NCBI RefSeq assembly: GCF_030323265.1
Contig: NZ_CP104991.1
Location: forward strand, 372,001-436,000
DNA length: 64,000 bases
Direction: 5' to 3'
DNA from: Terrirhizobium terrae
GTDB taxonomy: Bacteria; Pseudomonadota; Alphaproteobacteria; Rhizobiales; Rhizobiaceae
Below are positions 1-9,982 of this stretch, one piece after another. The notes under the pieces are model-generated. The model searched no databases. It was not told where the DNA came from and worked only from the letters and a program-made list of their open reading frames with translations. The position numbers were made by a program, and so were the translations under genes. The stretch's first letter is position 1. Every line of letters starts with the position of its first letter.

Positions 1-285
1 GTCCTCTATAAAGTCTTCGCGAGCCCATGATGATTGTTCCTGCAGTCCGGCCAGATTGGCTTTTGCGCCATCGGCAGTGATGAAGTTGTGCACACAGATT
101 TCACCGGCTAGTTCAGCACGCGCGTCTCTGACGGCCAAGGCCTGCGCGGTACGTGCGCTGCCAGCAGTCGTCCATCCGCCCCAGGTGAACCCGACAACCA
201 TCGTTAGTGCTGATGCGCCAATTACTGACCAGAACCATTGCCCTTTCGTCGGCCGAAACTCGCTCCAGCTTTTTCGTTCACTCAT
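1..285 (-). CDS. Hypothetical single-pass membrane protein (3' end off the window)
   Basis: An open frame of 95 codons starts at ATG 285-283 behind a strong AGGAGGAGCTGGAG leader and runs off the left edge without a stop. The product begins with a charged stretch (MSERKSWSEFRPTKGQW), followed by one hydrophobic segment at about residues 17-40, then a polar part with one Cys. This fits a small inner-membrane protein with an N-in anchor. I do not recognise the family. The strong ribosome site and the clean frame support a real gene. It is divergent from the small gene at 476, so 286-475 should hold promoters for both. Confidence 0.7.
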   Translation of the reverse strand, partial: MSERKSWSEFRPTKGQWFWSVIGASALTMVVGFTWGGWTTAGSARTAQALAVRDARAELAGEICVHNFITADGAKANLAGLQEQSSWAREDFIED

Positions 286-475
286 CTCCAGCTCCTCCTT
301 AATAATTTATATCACGCCATGATACAAGCTAGAGATGGTGGGTAAAATCGCCGACAGTCACAAGTGATTGACCAGAGAGCTCGGATATGTCGCTATCGAA
401 TTGTAGCCTCCTGCCCGCGATCGTCCATTCGATTGCTGGTTTCGAGGCAGATTGCCAACTTGGGAGGTGACTGCG

Positions 476-679
476 ATGGATTTCACTGATGATGAACGAC
501 GCGTTATTGAAGCGTTGTCGCACAAGCGCGGCGTGCTCTTCCGAGATCAGGTTGCGGTTTTGGCGGAGGCATTCGGCGTCGACAAACGGGCCTTTGAGGC
601 AGCATGGCCCGGTCTGATCGAGAAAGGCAAGTTGCGCAGGATTTGCGACGAAACCGCCGAGTTTAATACTCAGGGTTAA
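476..679 (+). CDS. Small hypothetical protein, winged-helix-like
   Basis: This is a 67-residue frame starting at ATG 476, chosen because GGGAGGTGA lies 5 bases upstream; an earlier in-frame start at 452 lacks such a site. The product is acidic and helical (MDFTDDERRVIEALSHKRG...), with the look of a small winged-helix or DNA-associated domain: helix, loop, helix ending in LIEKGKLRRI. No catalytic motif is visible. Family unknown to me. It lies just left of the IS256 insertion, whose target duplication begins 56 bases after its stop, so the gene itself is not interrupted. Confidence 0.55.
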   Translation: MDFTDDERRVIEALSHKRGVLFRDQVAVLAEAFGVDKRAFEAAWPGLIEKGKLRRICDETAEFNTQG

Positions 680-735
680 AACTGGCGGCACTGTGTTGCA
701 GAGGCAATCGTCTGAAAACAAACGACCCTCAGGCT

Positions 736-743
736 CGACACCC
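736..743. repeat. Left target-site duplication of the IS256-family element
   Basis: CGACACCC directly precedes the left terminal repeat and recurs at 2102-2109 directly after the right one. Eight base pairs is the usual duplication for IS256 elements. Confidence 0.85.
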
Positions 744-2101
744 GATCGTGTCCCAGGGAGTGGTGTAGCTTAGACGGCCACGGCTCATCCCAGAGGGCCG
801 GATGAGTGTCAGCTTGCTGCTGGCAGGCTGATGAGTGGATCATCGCTCATCGTAGCGATTGTCTCAAGGGTCATGTAGCGAGATCGCTGGACGGCCCATT
901 TATCGTTGTGTTCCAGCAGCAGCGCACCGACCAGGCGCACGATAGCGTCGTCGTTGGGGAAGATGCTGACGACCTCGGTCCGCCGCTTGATCTCGCCGTT
1001 CAGTCGCTCGATGGGGTTGGTCGAGTGAAGTTTGGCCCAATGCTGTTTGGGAAAGGTCATGTAGGCGAGTACGTCTTGCTCAGCGTTGTCCATGAGACTG
1101 GCGAGCTTCGGGACCTTTGGCCTGATCTGGTCGGCGACGTTGCGCCACTGAGTGCTTGCCGCCTCCGGCGTGTCCTGAGCGAAGGCCGTGGCGATGAAGG
1201 CCGAGACGACCCGCCGTCCGCTCTTACCAGCATGGGCCAGAGCATTGCGCATGAAATGGACTCTGCAGCGCTGCCAAGTGGCGCAGAGCACCTTCGATAC
1301 TGCGGCTTTGATGCCCTCATGCGCATCTGAGACGGCGAGCTTGACGCCACGCAGGCCCCGCCTGGTCAGCTTTCGAAGAAACTCGGTCCAGATCGGCTCG
1401 GCCTCGGACGTGCCGATCTCCATGCCGAGCACTTCGCGTCGACCATCAGTGTTTACGCCCACAGCGATGATGATCGCAACAGAGACGATACGACCGCCGC
1501 GACGAACCTTCAGGTAGGTGGCATCGATCCAGAGGTATGGCCACTCGCCCTCGATGGGGCGGTCGAGGAAGGCCTTCACCTTCTCGTCGATCTCCTCGCA
1601 CAGCCGGGATACCTGGCTTTTGGAGATGCCGCTCATGCCCATCGCCTTGACAAGGTCATCGACGGATCGGGTCGAAACGCCCTGGATGTAAGCCTCCTGA
1701 ATGACCGCCGTCAGCGCCTTCTCCGCCATCCGGCGAGGCTCCAGGAAACTCGAGAAGTAGCTGCCTGTACGAAGCTTGGGAATGCGCAGCTCGACAGTGC
1801 CCGCCCGTGTCTCCCAGTCTCGATCGCGGTAGCCGTTGCGCTGGGCAAGTCGAAAACCATTCTTCTCGCCATAGCCCGCGCCGGTCTTCATGCCGACCTC
1901 CAGCGCCATCAGCTTCTCGGCAGCAAAGCCGATCATCTCGCGCAGCAAATCCGCATCAGCGCTCTTCTCAACGAGCGAGCGCAAGTTCATCATGTCGTCG
2001 GTCATCGGTGGTGTCCCTCAGGTTGGATCTAAGCAACCCGACCCTACCGGAAATCACCGATGGCTATGAAATCCAGCTACACCACTCGACGGGACACGAT
2101 C
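744..2101. mobile_element. IS256-family insertion sequence, complete (1358 bp)
   Basis: The ends are imperfect inverted repeats. The left begins GATCGTGTCCCAGGGAGTGG and continues TGTAGCT. The right, read on the other strand, begins GATCGTGTCCCGTCGAGTGG and continues TGTAGCT, so 24 of the first 27 bases match. An 8-bp direct repeat, CGACACCC, flanks the element at 736-743 and 2102-2109. One intact transposase gene fills the inside on the minus strand. Intact ends, duplication and transposase suggest a recent and possibly active insertion. Joining the flanks does not restore any gene I recognise. Confidence 0.9.
809..2005 (-). CDS. IS256-family transposase
   Basis: A 398-residue protein of normal length for the family. 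The DDE catalytic set is visible: Asp in [13 protein letters not shown], Asp in [13 protein letters not shown] and Glu in [16 protein letters not shown]. The family's C(x)2H-type stretch [11 protein letters not shown] lies between the second Asp and the Glu. The N-terminal third carries the usual [20 protein letters not shown] and the helix-turn-helix-like [13 protein letters not shown]. It catalyses cut-and-copy transposition through a circle intermediate in this family. The gene is the only one inside the element and has no frame break. Confidence 0.95.
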   Translation of the reverse strand: MTDDMMNLRSLVEKSADADLLREMIGFAAEKLMALEVGMKTGAGYGEKNGFRLAQRNGYRDRDWETRAGTVELRIPKLRTGSYFSSFLEPRRMAEKALTAVIQEAYIQGVSTRSVDDLVKAMGMSGISKSQVSRLCEEIDEKVKAFLDRPIEGEWPYLWIDATYLKVRRGGRIVSVAIIIAVGVNTDGRREVLGMEIGTSEAEPIWTEFLRKLTRRGLRGVKLAVSDAHEGIKAAVSKVLCATWQRCRVHFMRNALAHAGKSGRRVVSAFIATAFAQDTPEAASTQWRNVADQIRPKVPKLASLMDNAEQDVLAYMTFPKQHWAKLHSTNPIERLNGEIKRRTEVVSIFPNDDAIVRLVGALLLEHNDKWAVQRSRYMTLETIATMSDDPLISLPAAS

Positions 2102-2109
2102 CGACACCC
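2102..2109. repeat. Right target-site duplication of the IS256-family element
   Basis: CGACACCC, an exact copy of 736-743, directly follows the right terminal inverted repeat. Confidence 0.85.
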
Positions 2110-2229
2110 TCACTTGCCAGCCAATAGGTTGAAGCAGGATAACACCGCATTAGATGGGATAACCAGGCTTTCTGCTTAATCCCTAGAAAGAGCCACAACA
2201 CGATCTGGCAAACGGCGAAAGGTGTTTTA

Positions 2230-4025
2230 TTGGCTGCCCATATTGAAGACTACGCCATGATCGGAGACTGTGAGACTGCGGCTCTAGTTTCCAAAATGGG
2301 ATCGATCGACTGGCTATGCCTTCCACGATTTGACGCGCCCGCATGCTTCGCGGCACTTCTAGGAACAGAAGAAAATGGGCACTGGTCAATTGCACCGACC
2401 GAAGCAGTGCGGAAAGTCCAGCGGGCCTATATTGAAGATACGTTGGTGCTTGAAACCGAATTCTCTGCCGAATCGGGTGAAGCCGCTATTTTCGATCTCA
2501 TGCCCCCTCGCGATGGCTCCAGTAACATCGTTAGAATAATCGAAGGGCGCAAAGGCAGTGTTGAGTTCGAAATCGATCTTGTGATCCGGTTTGACTACGG
2601 CCGTAGCGTGCCGTGGGTGAGCCACGACGAAGCCGGGAAGCTGACAGCGGTTGCGGGCCCTCACAGACTTACTTTGGACAGCCCGGTAGAGCTCACGGGC
2701 GAAGACCTCCACAGCAGGGCGACATTTGTCGTTTCTGAAGGACAACGCATTGCCTTCACCCTGACCCATAGCCCATCTCACCTACCTGTCCCGATCGCAC
2801 AGGAGCCAGAAGCGGCGCTACAGCAGACGATCTTTTTTGGCAGGAGTTCGTGGGGCGCTGCCCACCGGTCAACGGCTATAACGAGATTGTAACGCGGTCG
2901 CTCATCACTCTGAAAGCTATGACATATATGCCAACTGGCGGCATCGTTGCGGCAATAACCACCTCTCTTCCGGAAAAAATCGGCGGGCCACGCAACTGGG
3001 ATTATCGCTACTGCTGGCTGCGCGATGCCACGATGACGTTGATGGCGTTCATGAGCCTTGGCTACTTTGAAGAAGCGGCCGCATGGCGAGAATGGCTCAT
3101 GCGAGCTATTGCCGGCGCCCCTGAACAAATGCAGATCATGTATGGTGTCGCAGGCGAACGCTCCCTCCCGGAATTCAAACTGGACTGGCTCTCAGGCTAC
3201 GAGGGATCGCTGCCTGTGCGTATCGGAAATGCTGCTGCTGATCAGTTTCAGCTAGACGTTTACGGAGAGGTCGCCGATGCGCTAGCGCAGGCGCGTAAAC
3301 ATGGCCTTCCCCCACATCCACCTACCAATTCGCTCGCCAAGGTTCTCTTGCCTTATCTGGAGAAGGCGTGGCGTGAACCGGATGAGGGCATCTGGGAAGT
3401 GCGCGGCGGTCGAGATCATTTTACTCATTCCAAGGTGATGGCTTGGGTGGCGTTCGACCGAACGGCAAAACTGGCTGATGACGCTGGAGACGCTTCGTCT
3501 GCCACACGCTGGCGATTGATCGCTGACGAAATCCATGCCGATGTCTGCAATAAAGCTTACGACGAAGAGCTCGGAAGCTTCGTTCAGAGCTACGGCTCGA
3601 AGACCCTCGATGCCAGCCTTCTGCAAATTCCACTTGTCGGCTTCCTGCCGCCGGATGATGCCCGAGTGGTCTCGACAGTCGAAGCGATCGAGGCCCGTCT
3701 GATGCATAACGGACTGCTGTTACGCTACGAAACCGAGGTCACTGACGACGGCTTGCCATCTGGCGAAGGCGCATTTCTCATATGCAGCTTCTGGCTCTGC
3801 GACGCGCTCATCCTTTTGGGCCGCGATGCGGATGCAAGGAAGATTTTCATGCGACTTTGCGAACTCACCAACGACGTCGGGTTGCTTTCAGAGGAATATG
3901 ACCCAGTCGCAGGGCGCATGCTCGGTAATTTCCCGCAAGCGTTCAGCCATCTCGGATTAATCGCAACCGCTCTCAACCTATCCCGCTTTGAAGGCCCAGC
4001 CGAGGAGCGATCCAACGATGACTGA
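2230..4025 (+). CDS. Glycoside hydrolase family 15 protein (glucoamylase/trehalase-like), frame broken at about 2833
   Basis: Together the two halves give a protein of about 598 residues, normal for bacterial GH15 enzymes that hydrolyse alpha-glucans or trehalose. The N-terminal half has the signature IEDYAMIGDCETAALV and GSIDWLCLPRFD. The C-terminal half has the (alpha/alpha)6 barrel motifs NWDYRYCWLRDAT and, near the end, GLLSEEYDP, which hold the usual catalytic acid residues. The frame shifts by one between them at the T6 run 2833-2838; one more T would give TIFFWQEFVGRC and restore the frame. A TTG at 2230 behind GAAAGGTG is the likely start. There are no related neighbours, so its substrate is open. 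No slippery heptamer of the normal type is present, so programmed shifting is unlikely. Confidence 0.8.
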
Positions 4026-4151
4026 CATCTGTCGGGCATACGATTGTCGCGATTGTTTCCTCGACCCATCGAGCCGACAACTAAAGCGGAACGAGGTCAC
4101 CCATCCTATTGAAAGGCTTCCTGTTCGCCATACTGACGTTAGATAGTCTCA

Positions 4152-5130
4152 TCATGGTGTGATGAGGATTGCACCGGCATTTTGCCTCGCTTCTGCCGCC
4201 CGATGAGCATCGACAATATCGTCAAGGTCGAAGCGCTGGCTTATGTCCACCTTGACGTAGCCACGCTCAATTGCGTCGAAGAGAACGCGGGCATTTTCGC
4301 GAAACGTCGCGGTTTCACTGTTGTGGGGGAAGACGGAGGGTCTTGTCAGGTAGAGACATCCCTTCCTATTCAGCAACTCCGGCTCGATTGCTGGCGCCTT
4401 ACCGGATGCACCGCCATAGCTGACGACAAGGCCGAATTTGGCCGCGCAGTCGAGGGACTTGACTAGGGTATCCTTACCGACCGCATCATAGATCACGCGC
4501 GCCTTCTCGCCACCTGTCGCAGCTAGAAACGCCGAAGGCCATTCTTCATCATTGAGGTCGATTACCGCCTGACAGCCAGCCTCCATCGCCGCCTTGTGCT
4601 TGTGCGGTGACCCGGTTGTTCCAAAGACGCGCGCGCCGAGTGCCGTCGCCCATCGGGTTAAGATTTGGCCGACACCTCCTGCCGCCGAGTGAACTAAGAG
4701 AAGCTCGCCGGACGCAACCTTATGGGTCTTGTGCAGCAGATACTGCGCTGTCATCCCCTTGAAAAAGAGAGGCAGCCACTTCGTCGGAAACGCCGTCGGG
4801 AAGCCGCACCAGCTTTTCGGCAGGCACGTTCCGCAGGCTTGCGTAGGCTCCCGGGCTCGTGTTCATGTAGGCAACGCGGTCGCCAACGATGAAATCCGTT
4901 ACACCGTCTCCTATAGCTTCCAGCACACCGGCTGCCTCGAAGCCAAGACCGCTGGGGAGCGGCAGGTTATAAGCGCCACCGCGTTGATAGACGTCGATGA
5001 AATTGAAGCCGATCGCCGTCTGCCGAAGCATGACTTCGCCTGCAGCGGGTGCAGACAGATTTTCAGAAATGACCTTGAGCACCTCCGGGCCGCCGACGCT
5101 CTCGATGATTGCGACTTTTCTGATGGGCAT
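4152..5130 (-). CDS. Quinone oxidoreductase / zinc-free alcohol dehydrogenase-like (Qor family), frame broken at about 4764
   Basis: The full span encodes about 325 residues, the normal length of Qor-type NADPH:quinone reductases. It starts at ATG 5130 behind GAAGGACAAAGC. The N-terminal GroES-like part contains GGPEVLKV and GFNFIDVYQRGG. The Rossmann part has the dinucleotide motif HSAAGGVGQILTRWA and lacks zinc-binding cysteines. The frame changes at the A5 run 4762-4766 (plus strand); with four bases the junction reads AASLFKGMTAQYLL, which matches the family. It is the last gene of the malonate operon, starting 25 bases after the matB stop. A role in malonate use is not obvious; it may detoxify a quinone or enal, or simply be co-transcribed. 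Confidence 0.8.
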
Positions 5131-5155
5131 GCTTTGTCCTTCAAGTTCAACATGA

Positions 5156-6702
5156 CTATCGAAACAGGAAGATTTCGGATCTATGAGGGCCCGCCGCGCT
5201 GAAGAGCCCGGCGAAATCCTTCCGCAAAGGTTCTTCTGCACCTTACCCATCGTGTTGCGCGGCAATTCCTTGCGCACGGCGATATGCTTCGGCTGCTTGA
5301 ACCGCGCGAGGCTCTGGCCGATCGCCTTTTCCAGTGACGGTAAAGCGATGTCCTCGCCGGGACGAGGCACGAGAACCGCGACAACCGCCTCGCCGAAATC
5401 AGGATGAGGCACCCCGATCACAGCGCTTTCCAAAACGCCCGGCTGCTCGTCCAGCAACAGTTCGATCTCCTTCGGGTAAACATTGTAGCCACCGGTTATG
5501 ATCAGGTCTTTCTGGCGCCCAACGATGCTCACGTAACCGTCGGCATCGACAACCCCTATGTCGCCGGTGATGAAGAAGCCATTATCGCGCAGTTCCTCCT
5601 TGGTTTTGTCGGGCATTTGCCAGTAGCCCTTAAAAACGTTCGGGCCGCGCACCTCGATCATTCCCGGCTCGCCAGCAGGCATCTCTTCGCCGGATGCAGG
5701 GTCTGTTATCCTGAGATCGATACCGGCAAGCGGAAAGCCGACCGTCCCCGCCCTTCTCTCGCCGTCATAGGGATTGGAGGTGTTCATGTTAGTTTCCGTC
5801 ATGCCGTAACGTTCAAGGATACGATGCCCGGTTCGCTGTTCGAAGGCGACATGCGTCTCTGCAAGTAAAGGGGCCGAGCCGGAAATGAACAATCTCATGT
5901 GGGATACAAGCTCCTGCGTCAGCAGAGAGTCATCCAGGAGACGAGTATAGAAGGTCGGAACCCCCATCATGGCCGTCGCTCTCGGCAGCCACCTGATCAC
6001 CTGGTCGCTCTTGAAAATCGGCAGGAAAATCATCTGCCCGCCCGCCAGAAGCATGGTGTTGGTGGCGACGAAAAGACCGTGGGTATGGAAGATCGGCAAC
6101 GCGTGCAGCAGCACGTCGTCCTTGGTAAATCGCCAACTCTCCATGAGGACATGAGCATTTGAAAGGAGGTTATCTTGGGTCAGCATGGCGCCCTTGGAGC
6201 GCCCCGTTGTTCCCGAAGTGTAGAGGATGGCTGCGAGATCGGACGCCTCACGGCTGACCGGTGCAAACGTGTCGAACGAGCGGGCCGCATCGGTCAAGGT
6301 GCCGCTTCCCGACGCATCCATGATTTCGAAGCGGCTGCCGTGTCGAGCAGCAACCTTGGCGAGATTCTCCGATCGGTCAGAATTGCCGACAAGCAATGCC
6401 GCCTGTGAATCTCCCACGAAGTAATCGACTTCGTCGGCGGTATAGGCGATGTTAAGCGGCAGGAAGACGACACCTGCGGCGAGGGCTGCGCAGTAGAGTG
6501 CCAAAGCGGATGGCGATTTCTCTACCTGCACAGCCATCCGATCTCCCGGTTTCAGTCCCAGAGAAGACATTGCTGCGGCATATCCCATCACCATGGCATG
6601 AAAGGCTGTGCCGGTGATCTCCTCGCCATCCTCCTTTATCAGGAACGTGGTCTGACGTGCTGCAAGCGGAGCGACAAGTGTATCGTAGAGAGGGTTGCTC
6701 AT
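5156..6702 (-). CDS. matB: Malonyl-CoA synthetase (malonate-CoA ligase), frame broken at about 5227
   Basis: An acyl-adenylate-forming enzyme that makes malonyl-CoA from malonate, CoA and ATP. Motifs in order: the P-loop-like YTSGTTGRSKGAML, the adenylate site ERYGMTETN, the hinge region FFITGDIGVVDADGYVSIVGR and the C-terminal lysine in RNTMGKVQKNL. The true length is about 515 residues, ending FLFR then TAG at 5158-5156. One base is missing at the A3 run 5226-5228 (plus strand). With it restored the tail reads NLLRKDFAGLFSAAGP. Without it the frame slides through the stop and runs in phase into the next gene, giving a false 660-residue fusion. The start overlaps the matA stop as ATGA, so the two are translationally coupled. 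Confidence 0.9.
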
Positions 6703-7998
6703 GATTTGCGTCCTGTAGTTCTCTCGCTCGAAAGCAGAGCCAGTACCTGCTTGGAAGCGGCGATATTTCGATTGTTTATGAAGTTCTCGTGGTTCTGCTC
6801 CACGAGTTCAGGATCGTATAGGTAGTTGACCATTACGGTGGCGGACTGCTGGAAGCCTTTGGCTGATGTGTCTGCCAGAACGTGGATGTCATGCAGCAAC
6901 GCACCGTTTCCGAGATGGAACCGCGCGACCGGATCGGCGGGCAGGCCATCGGGGCGTTTGACCGTCAGCAGGAACTCCGCCGCCAATCCGCGCAGAGCAA
7001 CGCCCAGCTTTTCCACTGCGCCTACGTCGGTGGCCTTGACCACTTTCCCGGCAACGGCGTTTCCGGAGGCCTCTTCCTTGAGCCAGCGTCCAAGGCCAGG
7101 AACTGGCGAGAGCGTCACGAAGCGCGCGATATGCGGTATCTCGCGTTTCAGCTCTTCCACGACCTGCTTGATCAACGAATTGCCGAAGGAAACGCCGCGC
7201 AGACCCTCCTGGCAGTTTGAGATGGAATAAAACACCGCGGTGTCGAACTCCGTCTCGGTGACCGGGATGCGGTCCTCAGCAAGCAGATCCTGCACAGAAC
7301 CCGGCACGCCCTTGCAAAGGGCCACCTCGACGAAGATAAGCGGTTCCTCGGGCATGGCAGGATGAAAGAAGGCGAAGCAACGTCGGTCAGCAGGTAGCAG
7401 TCTGCGCTGCAGATCCTTCCAGTCGTTTATGGCGTGCACAGCCTCGTACTGGATGATTTTCTCCAAAATATTGGCCGGCGTTCGCCAGTCGATAGGCCTC
7501 AGTACGAGGAAGCCTCGGTTGAACCAGCTTGCGAAAAGGTGCTGGAAATCGACGTCGATAACCTCCAGTTCGGGCGCCTCGGGGAGGAGCTTAAGAAGAT
7601 CCAGCCGCATGCGGACCAGTTCAGCTGTCCCGCCGGGTGACTGGTTGAGGCGGCGGAAAAGCTCTTGCCTTCGTGGCTCCGCCTGCCTGAAAAGGGCGGC
7701 CAGTGTCAAAGCGGTCGGCTCGGTGCGATAAGACTCGGCAGTCTTGATGACCATGTCCGGATCGATATCCAGCGCCATCGCCAGACCCCGAAAGAACTCT
7801 TGCCGCTCGGTAGGGTTCATTGCCTTATAGTGGGCGAGTATATCCTGTGCGATGCTGGTGCCGGAAACCTCGCCTTTGGATGACAGAAGCGATTCTGCAT
7901 AAATCTGCCACGGCAATTCGGCTAGGCATCCGAGCGCCTGATGGTCGCCGCTCGAAGAGCGTACTCATGAGGTCGGAGAAAAATGCTATACGGCCCAT
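6699..7998 (-). CDS. matA: Malonyl-CoA decarboxylase, frame broken near the N terminus
   Basis: Converts malonyl-CoA to acetyl-CoA and CO2, the second step of malonate use. The C-terminal GNAT-fold part shows the family motif RFHLGNGALLHDIHVLADTS followed by KGFQQSATVMVNYLYD; the N-terminal helical part precedes it. ATG 7998 behind GGAGGGAAAA is the likely start (MGRIAFFSDLMSTLFERR). The frame then slips at 7891-7896, where removing one base gives VADLCESLLSSKGEVSG and a 432-residue protein. Without the correction translation could begin only at a TTG at 7916. The correction site is a GANTC motif. The stop overlaps the matB start by ATGA. The gene follows matM by 9 bases. Confidence 0.88.
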
Positions 7999-8007
7999 TT
8001 TTCCCTC

Positions 8008-9321
8008 CTAAATCGGCCCCATGACGAGGTCCGGTAGCCACGTCGCAAGGCCCGGTACGAGACAAAGAATTATGATCGCGGCGATCATGCAGCCAACGAA
8101 CGGTGCCGATCCGACAAGCACGGTTTTCAGTGAAATATTCGGCGTAATAGAATTGATGACAAACAGATTGAGTCCGACCGGTGGCGTGATAAGGCCAATT
8201 TCCATGTTGATGGTGAGGATAACTGCGAACCAGTAGGGGTCGAACTGGGCGGCTGTGAGGATGGGCATCAAAATGGGGGCAGTCATCAGGATGACGGCGA
8301 CAGGCGGCAGAAAGAAGCCTGCAACCAGAAGGAGCAGATTGATCAAAGCCATAAGGACCCACCGGTTAACCTCCAGTGCCGCTATCCACTGGGCGACGGA
8401 CTGAGTGATGAACAGCGAAGACATCATGTAGGCGAACACCCCAGCCGCGGCCATGATGAATAGGATCATCACGCTTTCCCGGGTACTGTCGCGCAGAACT
8501 CGCCATATCGCCTTCGGGTGCCAGAGCCGATAGATAGCCATCGCCATGATAAGGCAAAGAACAGCACCGACTGCAGCGGTTTCCGACGTTGTCGCGATGC
8601 CGCCATACATGGAGTAGAGCACACCTGCAATGACGGCGAGAAATGGCAGTACCCTCGGCAGTATTTCCAGCTTCTCGCGAAGGCTATAGTGACGCGGCGA
8701 AAGAACTGCGGCGTTACCGGAACGCCAGGTCGCAAAGATCGACCAGCCGATGAACAACAGTGTCAGCATGATGCCTGGCACGACGCCTGCAAGGAACAGC
8801 CGCCCGATGGAGGTCTCGGTCGCGATGCCGTAAACGATCATCGTCACCGAGGGCGGGATGAGAATACCAAGCGTGCCTCCTGCAGCGATCGATCCGGCTG
8901 CAACCGTATCCGGATAGCCGCGCTTTTGCATCTCAGGGATGCCCATTTTTCCAATCGCTGCGCAGGTTGCCGGACTAGAGCCCGAAAGGGCTGCAAAAAG
9001 CGCACAGGCACCGAGGTTCGAAACGACAAGGCCACCCGGAACCCTGGTCAACCAGCGTTCCATGGCTTCGAAGAGATCCGCGCCTGCGCGAGTCGATGCG
9101 ACGGCGGCCCCCATGATGATGAACATGGGTATCGAGAGGATCGTGAAACTGTTGAGATCGGCGTAGAATATTTCGGGAAGCATTTCGACGGAACGCAAGC
9201 CGTCGAACATGAACAGGAAGCCTGCGGAAACGACCAGCAGGCCAACGCCGACCGAAATTCCGGAAAACAGAACGGCAATCGTCGTGACAGCCACTAAAAG
9301 ACCGATTGTCAGAGGATCCAT
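8008..9321 (-). CDS. matM: TRAP transporter large permease, malonate type (DctM family)
   Basis: A 437-residue integral membrane protein with about a dozen hydrophobic segments and no hydrophilic domain, the normal size of DctM subunits. Family motifs visible include ALSGSSPATCAAIGKMGIPEM, GGTLGILIPPSVTMIVYG and NMEIGLITPPVGLNLFV, which form the substrate and sodium sites of the two-fold repeat. It would bring dicarboxylate across the inner membrane with a sodium gradient, using MatP for capture and MatQ as partner. Start ATG 9321 lies directly after the matQ stop. Gene order P-Q-M-A-B matches the rhizobial malonate operon, from which the substrate is inferred. Confidence 0.92.
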   Translation of the reverse strand: MDPLTIGLLVAVTTIAVLFSGISVGVGLLVVSAGFLFMFDGLRSVEMLPEIFYADLNSFTILSIPMFIIMGAAVASTRAGADLFEAMERWLTRVPGGLVVSNLGACALFAALSGSSPATCAAIGKMGIPEMQKRGYPDTVAAGSIAAGGTLGILIPPSVTMIVYGIATETSIGRLFLAGVVPGIMLTLLFIGWSIFATWRSGNAAVLSPRHYSLREKLEILPRVLPFLAVIAGVLYSMYGGIATTSETAAVGAVLCLIMAMAIYRLWHPKAIWRVLRDSTRESVMILFIMAAAGVFAYMMSSLFITQSVAQWIAALEVNRWVLMALINLLLLVAGFFLPPVAVILMTAPILMPILTAAQFDPYWFAVILTINMEIGLITPPVGLNLFVINSITPNISLKTVLVGSAPFVGCMIAAIIILCLVPGLATWLPDLVMGPI

Positions 9322-9870
9322 CTACGTCTCCATCACGCCGAACGGGGCATCGGCACCCGTCACAAGGGAGACGAAATCTGCGAGCAGCTGAAGCAGAAGA
9401 AGCCCAAAGCCGATCGGCAGCGCGAGATAGGCGATCCACAGCGGTGGCGCCCAAACGGTCGAAGATTTCCAGTTTCGCAGCCAGGCTTGATGCCAGATCT
9501 CCCAAGAGTACCAGGTCACTAGTGCGATGACCGCCATGGTCACGGCGAGGACCGTGTAGGCGAGGATACGCCGCCCAAGAGGCGGAAGCATGAGAGGCAC
9601 GAGATCGACATTCACATGGCCTCGCATTTTCTGCACGTAAGGCAATCCAATCGCGGTAGCCCCAATCACGATGATGATGACGGCTTCGGTCTGCCAGATG
9701 GTGGACTGGCCAAGAGCCGACCGTACGAAGATCATGTGACATGTGATAAAGAGAGCGATTACGGTCATGGCCGCAGCCGCCCAACCGCAAACTTCCGAGA
9801 TTGCGTGAACAGTGCGAACGAACATGTTGCCGGGTGTTTTGGCAGGCAAAGGGGCGACTGACTGGGACAT
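9322..9870 (-). CDS. matQ: TRAP transporter small permease, malonate type (DctQ family)
   Basis: A 182-residue protein with four hydrophobic segments, at about residues 31-50, 63-82, 100-122 and 140-165, as in DctQ subunits. The conserved loop between segments two and three (GLPYVQKMRGHVNVDLV) is present. It pairs with MatM to form the membrane part of the transporter. The stop TAG directly abuts the matM start, so the two are probably coupled. It follows matP with a gap of about 112 bases in which I see no gene. Confidence 0.9.
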   Translation of the reverse strand: MSQSVAPLPAKTPGNMFVRTVHAISEVCGWAAAAMTVIALFITCHMIFVRSALGQSTIWQTEAVIIIVIGATAIGLPYVQKMRGHVNVDLVPLMLPPLGRRILAYTVLAVTMAVIALVTWYSWEIWHQAWLRNWKSSTVWAPPLWIAYLALPIGFGLLLLQLLADFVSLVTGADAPFGVMET

Positions 9871-9982
9871 CTATGATCCTTCAGGTCATGGGTCTGCGAG
9901 AAGCAGAGGAAGATAACTTCTGCAGGCGTGGCGTATCTTGAACGTAAAGTCAGGGACCGGAGATCTGCCGCTGGCGCGGCGA

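Noticed and set aside
329..721. A 130-codon minus-strand gene
   Set aside because: It is the complement of the small gene at 476, which has a far better ribosome site and composition.
2833..2838. Programmed -1 frameshift in the GH15 gene
   Set aside because: C-TTT-TTT lacks a good slippery heptamer, no stimulator hairpin is seen, and the family is not known for recoding. The other breaks in the window have the same homopolymer character.
9765..9982. A long C-terminal extension of MatP overlapping matQ
   Set aside because: It follows a one-base slip; the corrected frame ends with the expected tail at 9983.
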